A DNA stretch of 64,000 nt, from positions 806,001 through 870,000 of the forward strand of contig JAMWBK010000012.1 in assembly GCA_029953675.1 (NCBI GenBank). Direction: 5' to 3'. The notes under the pieces were generated by a model. The model saw nothing but the letters and a program-made list of their open reading frames with translations, had not been told where the DNA came from and ran no database searches. The translations under genes were made by a program, and so were the position numbers. The number at the start of each line of letters is the position of its first letter. Within the stretch, counting starts at the first letter, position 1. The stretch comes from Rhodosorus marinus (lineage: Eukaryota; Rhodophyta; Stylonematophyceae; Stylonematales; Stylonemataceae). Shown here one piece after another: positions 28,140 through 39,266 of this stretch.

Positions 28140-28959
28140 ATGATTGGATTTGTTGGTGTTAGCGGGTTTGGAGTGAGGGTGGCGGAGGATGTTGGGGTTT
28201 GTGGACGGGGTCAGGGTATGGTAATGATGGCTGCAAAGCCTCTTAAGGTGAACATTGATATGAAAGGAACGCCTGTGTGGACTTTGAGGGAGGCCACGAG
28301 TGAGGATGCGGGGAAGATCGCTGGTTTGGGTGAGGTGTTCAGCGCCGAGCTCGTTGACAGCTTGATTTTATCTAGTGAAGGGACTGCTTTGGTTGCATCG
28401 GTGAGTACTCAAGTGACATTCCTGGAGATTCTTTTCGGCATCCCGAGTTTTGCTGACTTGTGTTGTTTTGTGTTCGTTAGGTGAACCTCAAAGGCGGCGA
28501 AGAAGGCGGAGACCAAGCGCAATTGAGCAATGTCGTCGTTGGGGCAGTTGTACCGAATGTGTCAAAGGCTGCGACAGTTCCTGGTGGTCCAGCAGACCAG
28601 AAGCTTACGATGAGCGGAGACATCGCGCTCTTGACTGTACGCTTGAAAATGGCTTCCTCATCATCCCCAAAGAGGCCCTCGTCCCTCACCGCATGTTTTC
28701 CTTTCATCGTGGAACCAAATAGGTTGATGAACGTATGCCTGAGAAGGAAGACGTCGAGAAGAAACTGCTTCTCGGGGCTCTACGAAAGTTGAAGCTGGCC
28801 CAGGTTTCTGAGGCGTACGTGACGATTAAGAAGGGTTCAGAGCGCAAAACTGTGCTGGAATCGTCTGGCTTTGCTGCCTCCTCCGAGGAGGACGACGAGG
28901 AAACCCTGTTTGCCAACCTCGTCTCTCTCAACCCAGATCCTCAGAAGAAGATCGCCTAG
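28140..28959 (+). CDS. GNAT-like N-acetyltransferase-fold protein, probably plastid-targeted
   Basis: Three exons (28140-28400, 28481-28636, 28723-28959) give about 217 residues. After a leader of roughly 40 residues (MIGFVGVSGFGVRV... ending MVMMAAK), the mature part starts with WTLREATSEDAGKIAGL, like strand 1 and helix 1 of the GNAT fold. The second exon ends in a hydrophobic strand DIALLT. The third reads VDERMPEKEDVEKKLLLGALRKLKL...ESSGF, matching the position of the acetyl-CoA loop, the following helix and the closing xxGF segment. The glycine-rich R/Q-x-x-G-x-G/A acetyl-CoA motif is not intact (PEKEDVEKK), so it may bind CoA poorly or be non-enzymatic. The leader has Phe near the N-terminus, as in red algal transit peptides. 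Fold assignment is tentative. Confidence 0.55.
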
Positions 28960-29239
28960 ACGGACCTTTTCGTCCGGGCGATATAGCTTGGAAAGAAAAC
29001 ATAGGATGGGCTACGCAATCACAGGGAAAAAAGCCCTGGGAAAAGCAAACCGTGCAGTAGACCCAAGAACCGGTACAAAGAATCCACAGCGTTTAAGTGA
29101 ATAAGATGGCAAAAACCGGCACTGGTCACACCCGAAGCTGCGGGTTTTTAAGATTACCCAGATAAGTATATCCTTGTGCGCGAGGGCAGGAGGAAAGAAT
29201 GATAAAGAGAAAACAGATGAATCCCCTTTGCAAAAAGAA

Positions 29240-29640
29240 GCGTCTATTCACCATTGTCACTGCGCGTCTCACCACACATATTCAGAGCCTGGATTAGGTC
29301 GTTGAATGTCTTCAAGCTCGAGATCCTTGACGACTTGGGGACGGAGTCGGATCTTCCTGATACTCTCATCAAGTCTATTCACCTTTGTCCTGCGTTATCT
29401 CCACACTTTCGGACTCTGGATTGGGTCGTTGAATGGCTTCACCCTCGAGAGCCTTGACGACTTGGGAACGGACGGGTTGACCTCAACAAGTCTATGCGTC
29501 TCACAACATATGTTCGGAGCCTGGATTAGGTCGTTGAATGTCTCCAAGCTCGAGATCCTTGACGACTTGGAGACGGGGGGGGTTGATCTTCCTGATTACT
29601 CTCGAAAGTCTATTCACCTTTGTCAAGGTGAGTCTCAACG
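29240..29640. repeat. Irregular tandem repeat, about 105-127 bp units
   Basis: The sequence TGGATTAGGTCGTTGAATG recurs at 29290, 29417 (one change) and 29522, each followed by related CTCGAGA(T/G)CCTTGACGACTTGG and then CTCATCAAGTCTATTC-like text. At least three copies of a unit with variable length. Some copies are open in different forward frames (for example WIRSLNV.KLEILDDL), but copies are out of frame with each other, so it is more likely noncoding or a decayed repeat-protein gene. Confidence 0.75.
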
Positions 29641-29989
29641 GCGAGTGCGTTTGGCGACAGAGTTACACTCTTGAAGTCTTCGAGCTTCAGATATCTTTGC
29701 TTTCTTTGGTGCGGTATTGACAACTTTGGGGGGAAGGGGGGGTAGGCGGGTTCACCTTCCTTGTAGGGAACAGAGAAGCATAGTCTTAAGACCTGGTTCG
29801 TTCCAGGAACGCTGTGACAATCAAAGTCTGAAGATGGTCGAAGGACGCCTTATCTCCTACGGTAGTACTCCTCAGAGCGGTGCTTGATACAGTAGAGTCC
29901 ATGTGTTGGAGGTCGTATCCAAACCTACTGTACCTCTCTAACGTCTTTGAGATCTGAACAAGGGGGAGAAGGACACATCGAGGCCGGGT
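29641..29989. other. Spacer, possible 3' exon of the BTB gene
   Basis: On the reverse strand, downstream of the BTB gene, a stretch at about 29910-29780 is open in two overlapping frames after CAG/TAG acceptors (for example FGYDLQHMDSTVSSTAL). One of these may be the last exon, but phase does not settle which. Confidence 0.3.
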
Positions 29990-30717
29990 TCAGAAAACCG
30001 ATATTCTTTGCTTACTGGGTGACCAGATAGAGCCTACCTCGAATCGAAAAGCGCTCTCCACTTCCGCCATACTAATACCCTTCTTTCCAAACCACCCTTT
30101 AGTCTCCTCCTTAATCTTCTCACCGTTGATCACATAGCTCGCGGAAACGATGTTGTGCTCCTGGTAGGTCAGCTGCCTCTCAAAGTTGATGTACAAGAAC
30201 CTAGGAGAGTTGGGAGAGTTGGAACAGATCGCTAGTTAGGCACCAAAATCCGGTCGCTCACCACCGATGTTGTCACGTTTTACCTGGCAGTTGGTGCATC
30301 AGGGTCTGGAGGGGATTGCTCGAAGCAGCTGAGATTGGATTCCAATAGCTTCACTAGTCCTGGAATATTGTAATAAACAGCCTCTCGAAGGAGTTTCTTC
30401 TTCTCGTGGCAAGTTTCGGGTAGAACAAAGTACTGCGGCAAGGGATCCCTGAGGAAGTTGAGGATATAGGGGAACATCTCCGGATCCCTGTCGATGAATG
30501 GGACCTTCTTGGGAGTTCTGCAGGCAGCTATGATACTCTCGCCGGAGAGCACACATTGCGGAATTCGACGAAGGGAGCCGATCGTCGTTATGAAACGTGT
30601 CCCACCGATGTCGAGCTTGGCAAGAGTCGTCTCGTCCCCCTCTCCCTCCTGCTCGACTCCTACCACATCCTGGCGTACAGATGAAGCCACAGTACTTTCC
30701 ATGCTAGTTTCCATCAT
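29990..30717 (-). CDS. BTB/T1 (KCTD-like) domain protein
   Basis: Exon 1 is 30717-30284. It encodes an acidic Ser/Thr-rich start, then a T1-type BTB domain: LDIGGTRFITTIGSLRR, VLSGES, FIDRDPEMFPYILNFLRD, and EAVYYNIPGL. These are hallmarks of the potassium-channel tetramerisation domain as found in KCTD proteins, which are adaptors for cullin-3 ligases or oligomerisation modules. No channel transmembrane segments follow. Exon 2 starts at 30200 (joined as ARFLYINFERQLTYQ) and is open to a stop at 29990, or is spliced again at a GTAGGC donor near 30037. The 3' end is therefore uncertain. UBA3 in the same window belongs to the pathway that activates cullins, but proximity alone says nothing about linkage. 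Confidence 0.8.
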
Positions 30718-30917
30718 TTACAGAATTCACTTAACCAAGTCCACGACCCGTTCCGTCCCCAGGGGTGTTTCCCGCCCTTCTGTTTTATGCTCCTGCTCTG
30801 GCTGGATTTATGACAATCAGCATGAGAACTAGTCAGCGCTCAATTAACGAGACCGATAGAATTCCTAGCGATGAGCATTCAGAAAGTTTGTTTGATGTTC
30901 TTTGCATCGTATCCTCA

Positions 30918-31166
30918 TTAATGTCTGCTGACCTGATCTTCTTTTGAGGCTTTAGAGACTTCCAAGGTTTGTTCCCTTGCGACTGCGGACGTCAGGACGT
31001 CATGAGAGCGCTCAGATCCCATCCAGACGATGAGAACGTAGAGTAGGAGCGTGAGCCTGGTGATCACGGGATCTTGGCCGTCTATACCATGTTCTATGTA
31101 TCGCGTCCTTGACTTTTTTTTCAGCTCCGCCTGAGGAGCAGAAGCTTGAGACTTGTTTATTTGCAA
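30918..31166 (-). CDS. Possible small single-pass membrane protein
   Basis: An 82-codon ORF from ATG with a charged Lys/Arg N-terminus (QAELKKKSRTR), a hydrophobic segment VITRLTLLLYVLIVWMG and a charged tail. The layout resembles small tail-anchored ER proteins, but no family is recognised. It starts 55 bases beyond the stop of the hydrolase gene and might equally lie in its 3' UTR. Confidence 0.3.
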   Translation of the reverse strand: MQINKSQASAPQAELKKKSRTRYIEHGIDGQDPVITRLTLLLYVLIVWMGSERSHDVLTSAVAREQTLEVSKASKEDQVSRH

Positions 31167-31220
31167 CTTTAGCTCATGCTTGCGAATGTCCCAGTGTGGT
31201 AGTCCAGTGTTGTCCCACGT

Positions 31221-32182
31221 TCACAGTTTGCTGGTTGCGCTTCTAAAACCTGCGGAGAGACGTTCGATGGCAGACTGGATGGGAAGTAGGAACACAGCTG
31301 GAGTCTCCATCGGTATGTCGTGACCGGCACCTGCTGCGACGACTACTTGGATGTTGGGGAGAACTTTCTGCATTTGCGATATCATGATACAGGATAATGT
31401 CGTCTTTGACTTTTCGCCCTGGAGGACAGTGATGGGGCATTCCAGCAGGGAGAAGTTGATACTTTCCGAAGTAATCCGGTTCTGTTGGTAGATGGTCATC
31501 TCCATCATAGGAGGGCAGCGAAGAACAACCGAATCCCGATAAACTCTCAGTGCTCCTTGAATGTAACCGTTTCTGGCGCGGTAGTCCCACGACCTGTAAA
31601 CTCGGTTGACATACGCCGCTGCTTCCGTCAGGTCCCTCCACTGGCTCTTCCTCTTCCTGGTGAGTTCGATCAGCTTCGGATCCAAAACTGCGCCCTGACG
31701 AGCACAGAGAAGGATTAGCAATTTCAGACGATTAGGAGTAAGATTCAATCTAGGAGAACGCGTACTTGCTTCAAGCTCTCATCCAGTGGAATGGGCTCCG
31801 CGACAACCAAGCTGCTGAAAAGTCCTGGTGACTGCGCTTCAAGAAATAATAGCGTAGTTGCTCCTAAGGAGTGGCCTACTCCAACAAGCTCACCGGAGCC
31901 AGACGGATCGCAGCTAGCGATGACGTCGATTGTCTTTCGGACATCCATGAACATCTGATCCCAGAAGAGCTTTTCTCCATTCTCATCCCGGGATTGTCCA
32001 TGCGACCTCATGTCTATCAGAGCCGCGCGGAAGGAGAGGTTGGTTCCACAGCTCTCTAGCTCATTTAGAACACCGTTCCAGATCTGCCTACAGAACCCGG
32101 CTCCATGAGCAAAGATTAACGTAGGCAAGACCCCGCGCTTATCATCAGCTCCCACCACCCGAATCTCATGTGCTAACTCCAT
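31221..32182 (-). CDS. Alpha/beta-hydrolase-fold protein
   Basis: Two exons (32182-31766 and 31694-31221) give 296 residues, the typical length of a single-domain alpha/beta hydrolase. The oxyanion segment is FAHGAGFCRQIW, the acid-turn strand LIDMRSHGQS, and the nucleophile elbow GVGHSLGA with the catalytic serine. The cap region follows; VLQGEKS ends strand 6, and the catalytic histidine is in GAGHDIPMETP. The acid residue is expected after VLQGEKS but is not the usual Asp there. Probably a soluble esterase, lipase or C-C hydrolase of the large abhydrolase_6 group; the substrate cannot be deduced. No targeting signal is obvious. Confidence 0.85.
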
Positions 32183-33069
32183 CCGCTGGGGTCTGCTCCG
32201 TCAACCGTGAAGGACCGACTACGCAGACCACTCGCCATGAAATCGTGACATGCCACACTCCTCTCTCCAACAATAGACTGTAGCTACTCACCAACGGCTT
32301 AGGACAGCCGGCTTCGACTATTTGATTCAAGCTCGACTATCCGCGGATGAACTGACACCGGGCATCGCCCCAAGAGTTTCTTGTTCTTGACCCGCAGAAG
32401 ACAGCTTAGTCGATTGGATGGGTGAGATTGTAATATTCAGCGATGTCCATCGTAAACCAGCCTGCCAACATCCAAGCTGCTGGCCAGTGAGTAGTCAGTT
32501 CTGGGTGCCCATCAACACGGGCTTAATGCCGCGAACTCTTAGAGTATTTTGTGAACCACATCACAGGTTGTAGTACTCTGCTACCTTGTTGGCTTGATGA
32601 CGCTGGAGAGAGGGGTTTCAATTATTGTCATCTTTACTTGAATGCAGAACGCATCACTCAGACACATTTAGGCTGATTAAAAAAAAAATTTAGACAGGCG
32701 ATGTCCCTACGAATGGATTGTTAAGGAACGGGTCCGGCTGTGAAGGAACTATCAAAAAACAGTTACAAGTTAATCTGTGGGAGCGGGCAACCGGACGTTT
32801 GCTACCGGGCAAAATCATGCAAGCGGGTGTTTCGTTGGGAAGTGGGGCCGAGGCCGACACTTCAAAGGTTTCCTCTTCTCGACCGATTCTAGAGATCTCC
32901 GTCGCCCTTACGTCGGGTTCCCTGGTGTCTCTCTTCGTACTCTGTCGTTCAGTTGGAGGAGTGCTCGCATTTAGGAAAGAGTCCTCCTTTCACCTATCGA
33001 TTGCAAACGCACAGTAGGTCGAGTCCGCGTTGTTGGAGTCAAAAACGTCGTTGTCTTCTCCGCGTCAGT
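32183..33069. other. Spacer
   Basis: Mixed composition with an A-run near 32680. A 99-codon forward ORF (32718-33017) lacks recognisable features. It includes the 3' UTR of the KH gene and upstream sequence of the hydrolase gene. Confidence 0.5.
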
Positions 33070-34538
33070 TCAAGTCAATTCTACATGGTTAGCGCCCCCC
33101 TCATCACCTCCCTCATCAGGTTTCGCGCCTTGTTGCTGGAGATGGTGGCTTCCAGATTGCTTCCAGACACCACCACTCAGCCCTGCGAACGCGTTGCCCC
33201 ATTGTACTGGGCTGGACGAGGGGCCTGGCATATTAGGTCTCTGAACCGGAAGGCTACCCGCCACAGCGTTGTCCGCATTTGCCAGCGCAGACCACTTCTT
33301 CGCTGCTGCGTGCTCTTGCGGTGCCATCCTATCAATTGAAATCGCGTTCGATTCGTTCCTATGAATTTCTGCTACGCTTCGTCCATTTCGAAGACCACCA
33401 GTCTCTGGAATGGCCGCGGCCATGTCATACAAAGAAAAAGATTTGGAAGAGCCGAATCGATCGCCCTTTGCTAAGCCAAGTCCGTAAGCGTCCAGTCCGT
33501 ATTCCTCGTTGGTAATGTCGTCGATCGGAAAAGTCGCCTCGTCAATAGCGAAATTTTCCATTCCGTGCATTCGTCCCCCGCTCACGGGGAGCTGGTCATT
33601 CATCTCCGCAAATCTCGAGAAACCGTTTAACGACGGTACGGACTGAGCAATGGGCCCGTTCATATAAGCCCAATCTCTCGCTTGCTGCTTCTTTGTACCA
33701 TCTCGGTCGTCCGGAACGGGTAACAGTAGGTTCTCCACCTCCTCTTTGGCCATGGCCAATGCCCACCGAGCTGCGTTGTCTTCCAAATCTGTCTCAATTA
33801 TAACGTGAAGTGCCTCATTAAATACGTGCTCATAGCCCGGTTTGCCCCTGACTTCGATCTCCTTCTCTTTCCGAATCGAGCCTTTCCCGCGAATCATAAT
33901 CCTACACCCAGTCTCCTTTTCCATTGCTTTCAGGGTCGCGCCTTTTGGGCCGAGCAGGCGGCCTACAAAATTGTAGTCCGGATATCGATCAGTCGGGATC
34001 GGAATTTTGATTCGGTTTTTCCTCTGTCCCCCCGGAGCGGCTTTGGCAAGCCTTGAAGCCATGAAATCACCAAACGACGGTGAGGCAAACTGTGGATTGA
34101 GCGCGTCCACCCCATTCGTGGCAGGCTTCATGGATGTCTTCCTCGACAGATTCTGAAGTCGCAGCATTTCTGTTGAAAGAAAGGATCGATGGAACAAACG
34201 ATCAACACGGGGAGAAGGACACACCCATGACGTACAAAATCAAAGCCCTCTGCTAGCTGTCAAAACTTACCTGTATCGATGAGGTTCATAGTCAATGGCA
34301 AGACTGAACGCATTTGGTAGAGGCTCTGCTTCTCCTTGAGAAGATCCTCCATCTGTCGCCTGGAATTCAGCAAAGAAAACGATATGGCATATGACTCTTT
34401 AAACATCCAAGCGCGTGTGGGTCCGGCGGCAGCGCTCTTCCTAACAACAGATCCCCCCAAAAAGGAAACAAACCGAAGCATCTCCGCTAAAAAAACTTTG
34501 AAATGTGGTTGGGGAAAGTCTTACGATAAATCATCCAT
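33070..34538 (-). CDS. STAR-type KH-domain RNA-binding protein (quaking/SPIN1-like)
   Basis: Three exons (34538-34525, 34359-34271, 34169-33070) sum to 401 codons. The first coding exon is only 14 bases (MDDLS). Residues 5-30 resemble a QUA1 dimerisation helix (RQMEDLLKEKQSL...VLPLTMNLID). The maxi-KH domain follows: KIPIPTDRYPDYNFVGRLLG, PKGATLKAMEKETGCRI, then the GKGS loop and a C-terminal extension helix (QUA2-like, ARWALAMAKEEVENLLLPV). This arrangement is that of STAR proteins, which bind bipartite ACUAA-type RNA sites and control splicing, stability or translation. The C-terminal 200 residues are low-complexity (Asn, Ser, Gly, Pro). The 5' UTR has an A-run and GAA repeat. Confidence 0.92.
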
Positions 34539-34607
34539 ACTTGCAAAGCATGCCTTCCCCGGTAACCACTGCTTTCAAAACCAGCAGCTCCCAGCGACGC
34601 AAAACGT

Positions 34608-34633
34608 AAAAAAAAAGAAGAAGAAGAAGAAGA
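34608..34633. repeat. Poly-A/(GAA)n microsatellite
   Basis: An A9 run followed by about seven AAG units, lying in the presumed 5' region of the KH gene. Confidence 0.8.
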
Positions 34634-34639
34634 TCCTTT

Positions 34640-36142
34640 CCCTCCTTCTAAACAGGCAATTCCACGCTCGTCTTTTTGTGCTCGTCACCAACCTCCCACA
34701 ACCTGCTCGTTTCTTGTCACAAGAAACTCCAGATTTGAAGCAGTCAAACCCCCCGAGTCACTCGGAAGAGCGCTTAGTTTACCCAACGGAGCATCAGAAT
34801 CCTTCTCTAAATACCCAAAACCAGCTCCAAACTAACTGCATTCCCACGTGACTCCCCGCCCCCCTCCCCACTTTCAGCTCCCTATAGAGTCTCCATGTTC
34901 CTCACTTTCCGAAACCCTTCAAAAATAATAACAAATAATAAATAAAACCAGACATGTAGAAAAAGAAAACTTTTAGGCAAATCTACGTTTAAAAGAAATT
35001 TCGACATGGCCAAACCCATTTGGCCATTTAGCCAGAGCCCTATTCCTCCATCAATGCCCCTTACCCAGTCCATACTCTTTTGTTGCTCCATATTTTGGTG
35101 TTCGTCACTCCACCCCTTTAAAAAATACCTGTATCCCTTTGATTATTATTTTAAGGCTTCTTTTTTATCGATTACGGCTTTTGCTATCCCGTAACTTTTA
35201 AGCAGTCAACTCACGGCTATACGAATATCTCCCCCCAACACGCCCCCCTTTGTTTTTATTCATAATAGGTCTGCTTTTTAAATGCTCATTTTGGGGGAAA
35301 AAAGAATATACGATAAATATACCTATAATATCAATAAAATATTATAAACATTATCTGCTTATGTGATAAGTATAGCGTATATTAATTAACATTATCCAAT
35401 AAGAGATTTAGAGCGAACAGACAGGCGAACAGGGGGCTACCCAAAGGTCTATATTCGCTGATGGTCCGTTTGTATTCCATAATTCACACTCGCTGATACC
35501 ATAATATATTCCTCGGGGGAGTTGGTACAGCGTCACCGAGCAGATACTTAATGGAAAATAAATAAATCGTAGAAGTGTTTTTGGGATCATTTTAGCTGGT
35601 TTTTACGGCTTTCTTTTGTGAAATAAAAAGGTAAAAGTGTCGTCTGCTGGAAGTTCGACATTTCGGGTTTAGTAGAATAAAATTTAATGGAAAGGATGAT
35701 ACGACGCTTATGTGTTTTTTTTTGCATTTTTTGTTTTTCATCTTGATTGCCTCCGAGAATCATTAGTAAATGATTCATGTGCGAAATCTGCATTGCAACC
35801 AAGGAGTACAGAGATGGACAATCTTGGAGTAATAAACATGACGTAAATTGCGTCGTTTAGACATTGTGATAGAATTTTAGATTTTTTAGTCCTTGTTTGA
35901 AGAGCGCAATTGGCGGCGTTCAGAAGTAGACTATGCAATTACGAATATGTTGGTTTTTATTTGAAAATTATATATGCGAATAGTACTGACCTTGATGATG
36001 TTAAATTGCTCTTCTTGCCTATGATTCTTAGTAAGTGAAGACTACAAGTTTGGGACAAACTGGCAATATGTCCCACAAGGTTCGGCGTCTTCGCGAGAGG
36101 GCGGCGTAAAGAGATGTCACAGGAAACATTTCCATGTTGTTA
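34640..36142. other. Spacer
   Basis: AT-rich throughout 34910-35960 with only short ORFs. Probably promoter of the KH gene and intergenic DNA. No RNA gene or repeat array seen. Confidence 0.5.
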
Positions 36143-36682
36143 TTAAACCGCGCAGCTCCACATCCGTACCGTTGCGTTTAACTCTGTGCTGCCTGTTCGG
36201 ATCTGAGCTCCGGTTGGGACGACGTGCCCCCCGATTTGCTTTGGCAAAGCGGCTTTACGATCGCGCACCGTCTTCCTGAACGTTTGCATAGATTCTGATG
36301 GTCCTTGGATCTCTTCACGAAATCTTCCCACTCCGCTCTCAACCTCTCCCTCAAAATGAAAGGAGCCTTTCACGCTCATGGGGTGGTTCCTAAACCAATG
36401 CAATCATTATCAGCGTGCTGTACACATGTAGCTCACTGGCGCCTTGAGCATGAACATCTATCGGAGATCCTCACCGTACATCGACGGCTTCTGAAAGCAG
36501 GGGAAGCAAAACTCACCTTGAAGACCAGCATCCATGTACAAATCTGTTCCTACAGTCGCGCCAAACTTCCAATCACTACCGCCTAAGATTTCTGTTCCCC
36601 GTCGTCCAGCTTTTTCCACTGGGCATGCAAAAATGACGGAAACGCAAAACGCTTCTTTAGCAGGAAAACTCATATCGCGCAC
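36143..36682 (-). CDS. Hypothetical two-exon gene downstream of IMPACT
   Basis: Two open pieces on the reverse strand. 36682 to about 36510 reads SFPAKEAFCVSVIFACPVEKAG...WKFGATVGTDLYMDAGLQ into a GTGAGT donor. 36403-36143 reads HPMSVKGSFHFEGEVESG...IQGPSESMQTFRK to a stop. Both look coding, but the obvious donor (phase 1) and the TTTAG acceptor do not join in frame, so either an intermediate exon is missing or one of them is chance. No family recognised. Confidence 0.3.
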
Positions 36683-36772
36683 ATGGCACCATCTACGGTT
36701 CGTTTCATCACGTCATCACAAGAGAGAGGGCTTTCAAAAAAATTCTCAGACGACAGCAGCCCCGGCCAACTT

Positions 36773-37909
36773 CTATGACAGAGGCTTCGAAGTCGACCAC
36801 CAGATCATCTTATAAGTTGACTGTACTTATCAAATGATTGAATCAGTCGCGTGGTCTTACCTCCAAAAAGGCCTCCCTTGCTGCGTTATTGATATGCTTA
36901 AACCGATCGGGACCTAGGTGGATGCCCTTTAATAAAGAAACCAAAGGGTTGCTTTAGTTCTCATATTCCTTTTAGTGGAAGATTTAGTTTTCTTTTTGGT
37001 GGGATGCGGATCCTTGTTTATCTCACCCCGAACCACCTAGAAACGACGACTGCGACGTTTTCGGCTGGTAACATCTTGAGCAGATGCAGCAGTCGCTTCC
37101 CAGCAGCGGCCTCTCCGTCGTCGTCAAAGTCCTGACAGAGGCTTCCTGTTGTCTCGTCAACGAAACGATAGGCGAGGATATTGTGGGTCGCAGAGGCAAT
37201 CTTGTTCACGCTCTGGAGCGCGCGAAGAAACCTGTTTCCATGTTTAGAATTTCCAAAGGCCTGAGTTAGTATCCAGAGCGCGAAACTTTGTTCAGCGGGG
37301 GTTTGGAAGAAGCTAACGCGCTGAGATCAGCTTCTGAGTGGACCTCTGCCAGATGCGCCTGGAACGTGCTCTTTCTGTCCGTAAACGGAGACCCACTGTA
37401 AATTGCGGGGATCTCCTCGGGCTCCGCAATATCTTCTACATCCGACGAGCTGTCCCGTCGTGCAGATTTTTCTTCTTCGACCGGGATATTCTCCGCTAGT
37501 GTCAAGCAGGCCTCGTAGATGATCTCCGAAAGGGTAAACAGCAGAACATCTGAGCGGAAGCGAAGAACATAACCATTAGCCACAGCCCTGGTAGGTAAAT
37601 TTGTAACGAAGCCAGCCAACCTCCCGCGCTTGGCTCCAATTCAGCCAGCGCCTCCGTTGAAATCCGCACCCTCACGTCCGCATCTATCCACGTCGAGTTC
37701 ACGACAACGCGAGGGGGCTCCTCGGAAGGATATCCCTTTCCAAGATGAAATACAATCAGGACCGATCTATCCAAGACTGGCACCTTCCTGCTCACCCTCA
37801 CTGTCTTAATCTCACCGGATTCACCTCTTACTCCGTGGACATCCTCCCCAAAAATTGCCTGGAGAGCCTCCAGCTCCTCCTCTCGTCTCTCCAGATCCTG
37901 AGGCTTCAT
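36773..37909 (-). CDS. IMPACT: IMPACT/Yih1 family protein (RWD + UPF0029)
   Basis: IMPACT/Yih1 competes with GCN2 for GCN1 and so restrains the amino-acid starvation response. The N-terminal RWD domain (residues about 1-130) has EELEALQAIFGEDV and the YPSEEPP motif. A short acidic linker leads to the IMPACT domain: GSPFTDRKSTFQAHLAE, KIASATHNILAYRF, DDDGEAAAGKRLL, VAVVVSRWFG and GIHLGPDRFKHINNAAREAF, all diagnostic. Exons: 37909-37621, 37549-37344, 37260-37027, 36926-36861, 36808-36773, totalling 277 codons. The exon 2/3 junction is not certain: a donor at 37344 gives an 83-base intron and a domain of the right length, while reading on to 37287 would leave a 26-base intron. Both end at a TACTAAC-TCAG acceptor. 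Confidence 0.92.
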
Positions 37910-39266
37910 TTTCGATTCACTCTAAACGTTAAGTCATGCACCTTATTGCTCCCAGCCAAACACCAGGTCATTCTACTCGCCCAATGTCAGTCAGAGCCTA
38001 GTGCTTCCGACTCCATCGACTTAGAGAAAACTTGGAGTTGCTCAGTTGCGCGATGAACTAATCCACGAGCTTCAAAGCCTCTGCTAAGTAATATCATTTT
38101 GTCGATGATGAGAGCAACAGTTTTTGACTCCCCCCGAGCGAAGAAGACGAAGGTGTAATCCGACTCCGTTGCAAACCTCTCGGGGATGGCTCTAGCTTGT
38201 CTTTCTGTAGAGCTTTATTGGTGTTCTGAGAGACAGCTGTTGCGCTCATCAAAGAAGAAAAAGAGCAAGTTCCTGACTCAGAAAACCAGAAGGCGCGGCT
38301 GGGTATCTACTCCATTCAATATCAGAGCATAGCGCTTCAACCCGATCGACGTGGAGAAGACTTGAGTTGTGTAACCGGACGGTGGACAGCATCGGTAAAA
38401 AACCCGCGTTAGGAAAAGCCTTTCTCTGTTAAGAGCTCTGGTTCAACCCACGGCGTGGAGGACGGAAATCCAACTCTTGGTGAAGACCTCGGGGACAGCT
38501 CTTCGTTTTTTCTGTTCGATTAGACAGCTGGTAGCTCTTCTCAAGGCGAAGAGATCGGCCAAGTTCTCAGCTTTGAAACCAGGACGCTTGGTTGGGAATC
38601 TCTTGTGATACGGGAAAGCGTCCATGTCCACAGCCTTGGCATCCATGTCTTTGCCGTTGTGCAACTCACAAGAATCGGACCCGCTGATCAGCTTCACGTA
38701 TTTTTTTCAGAAGGGTTGATAGTGTACCTTCATAAGCTCATTGGAGCCACTTCGTTGCGATGGAAAACTGGGAGGGACCGCAGCAAACTCTGCGCTGGAC
38801 TCTTTGAGGCCACGTCGTGATAACAGCGAGGCTTGAACATGGCGTCGTGGGATTCTCGACGAGCCAGGCAATGAATGAATCAAAGGAATGCTCATCACCC
38901 TTGCATATCGGTTCAAGTCTAAGGCGACCTGGTACATATATCTAGCGTTGGTACCGAAACCACTTGGATCCTAGGCAGATGTTGGGTTCTGAACGTAGTA
39001 TACGATTCCTCCTCCGAGATGCCGAACTCTCAGCTCCGGAAGACGTGCAAGCAATCTTGCAAATCAAACTCAGGGCCCTCAAGGGCACAGAGACGGGCCA
39101 TGTATTCTCACCTAGGCAGTGTCTTTGGTTTTTCCCTTTTACAAATTTATCTCGCTGCCGTTCTAACGTGTTAAGGAGGCCACTTCTCCGCCTGCTTGTG
39201 AGGTAAGGCCCGTCCTCACATGCGCCGCCAAAAAAGAGAACATCAAAGGTATGGGTAAATCGTTGT
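37910..39266. other. Spacer with a degenerate duplication
   Basis: No conserved gene found. A block around 38174-38290 (CCTCTCGGGGATGGCTC...) is related to 38485-38600 (CCTCGGGGACAGCTC...), offset about 311 bases, with many changes. The second copy is open on the reverse strand (38697-38443) and reads RFPTKRPGFKAENLADLFALR; the first is broken by stops. A long reverse ORF (39601-38942) overlaps the CPP1 exons in another frame and is rejected. Confidence 0.45.

Noticed and set aside
37261-37286. A 26-base intron in IMPACT
   Set aside because: In frame and with TACTAAC, but it would add about 20 residues to a domain of fixed length; the 83-base intron fits human IMPACT spacing better. Kept only as an alternative.
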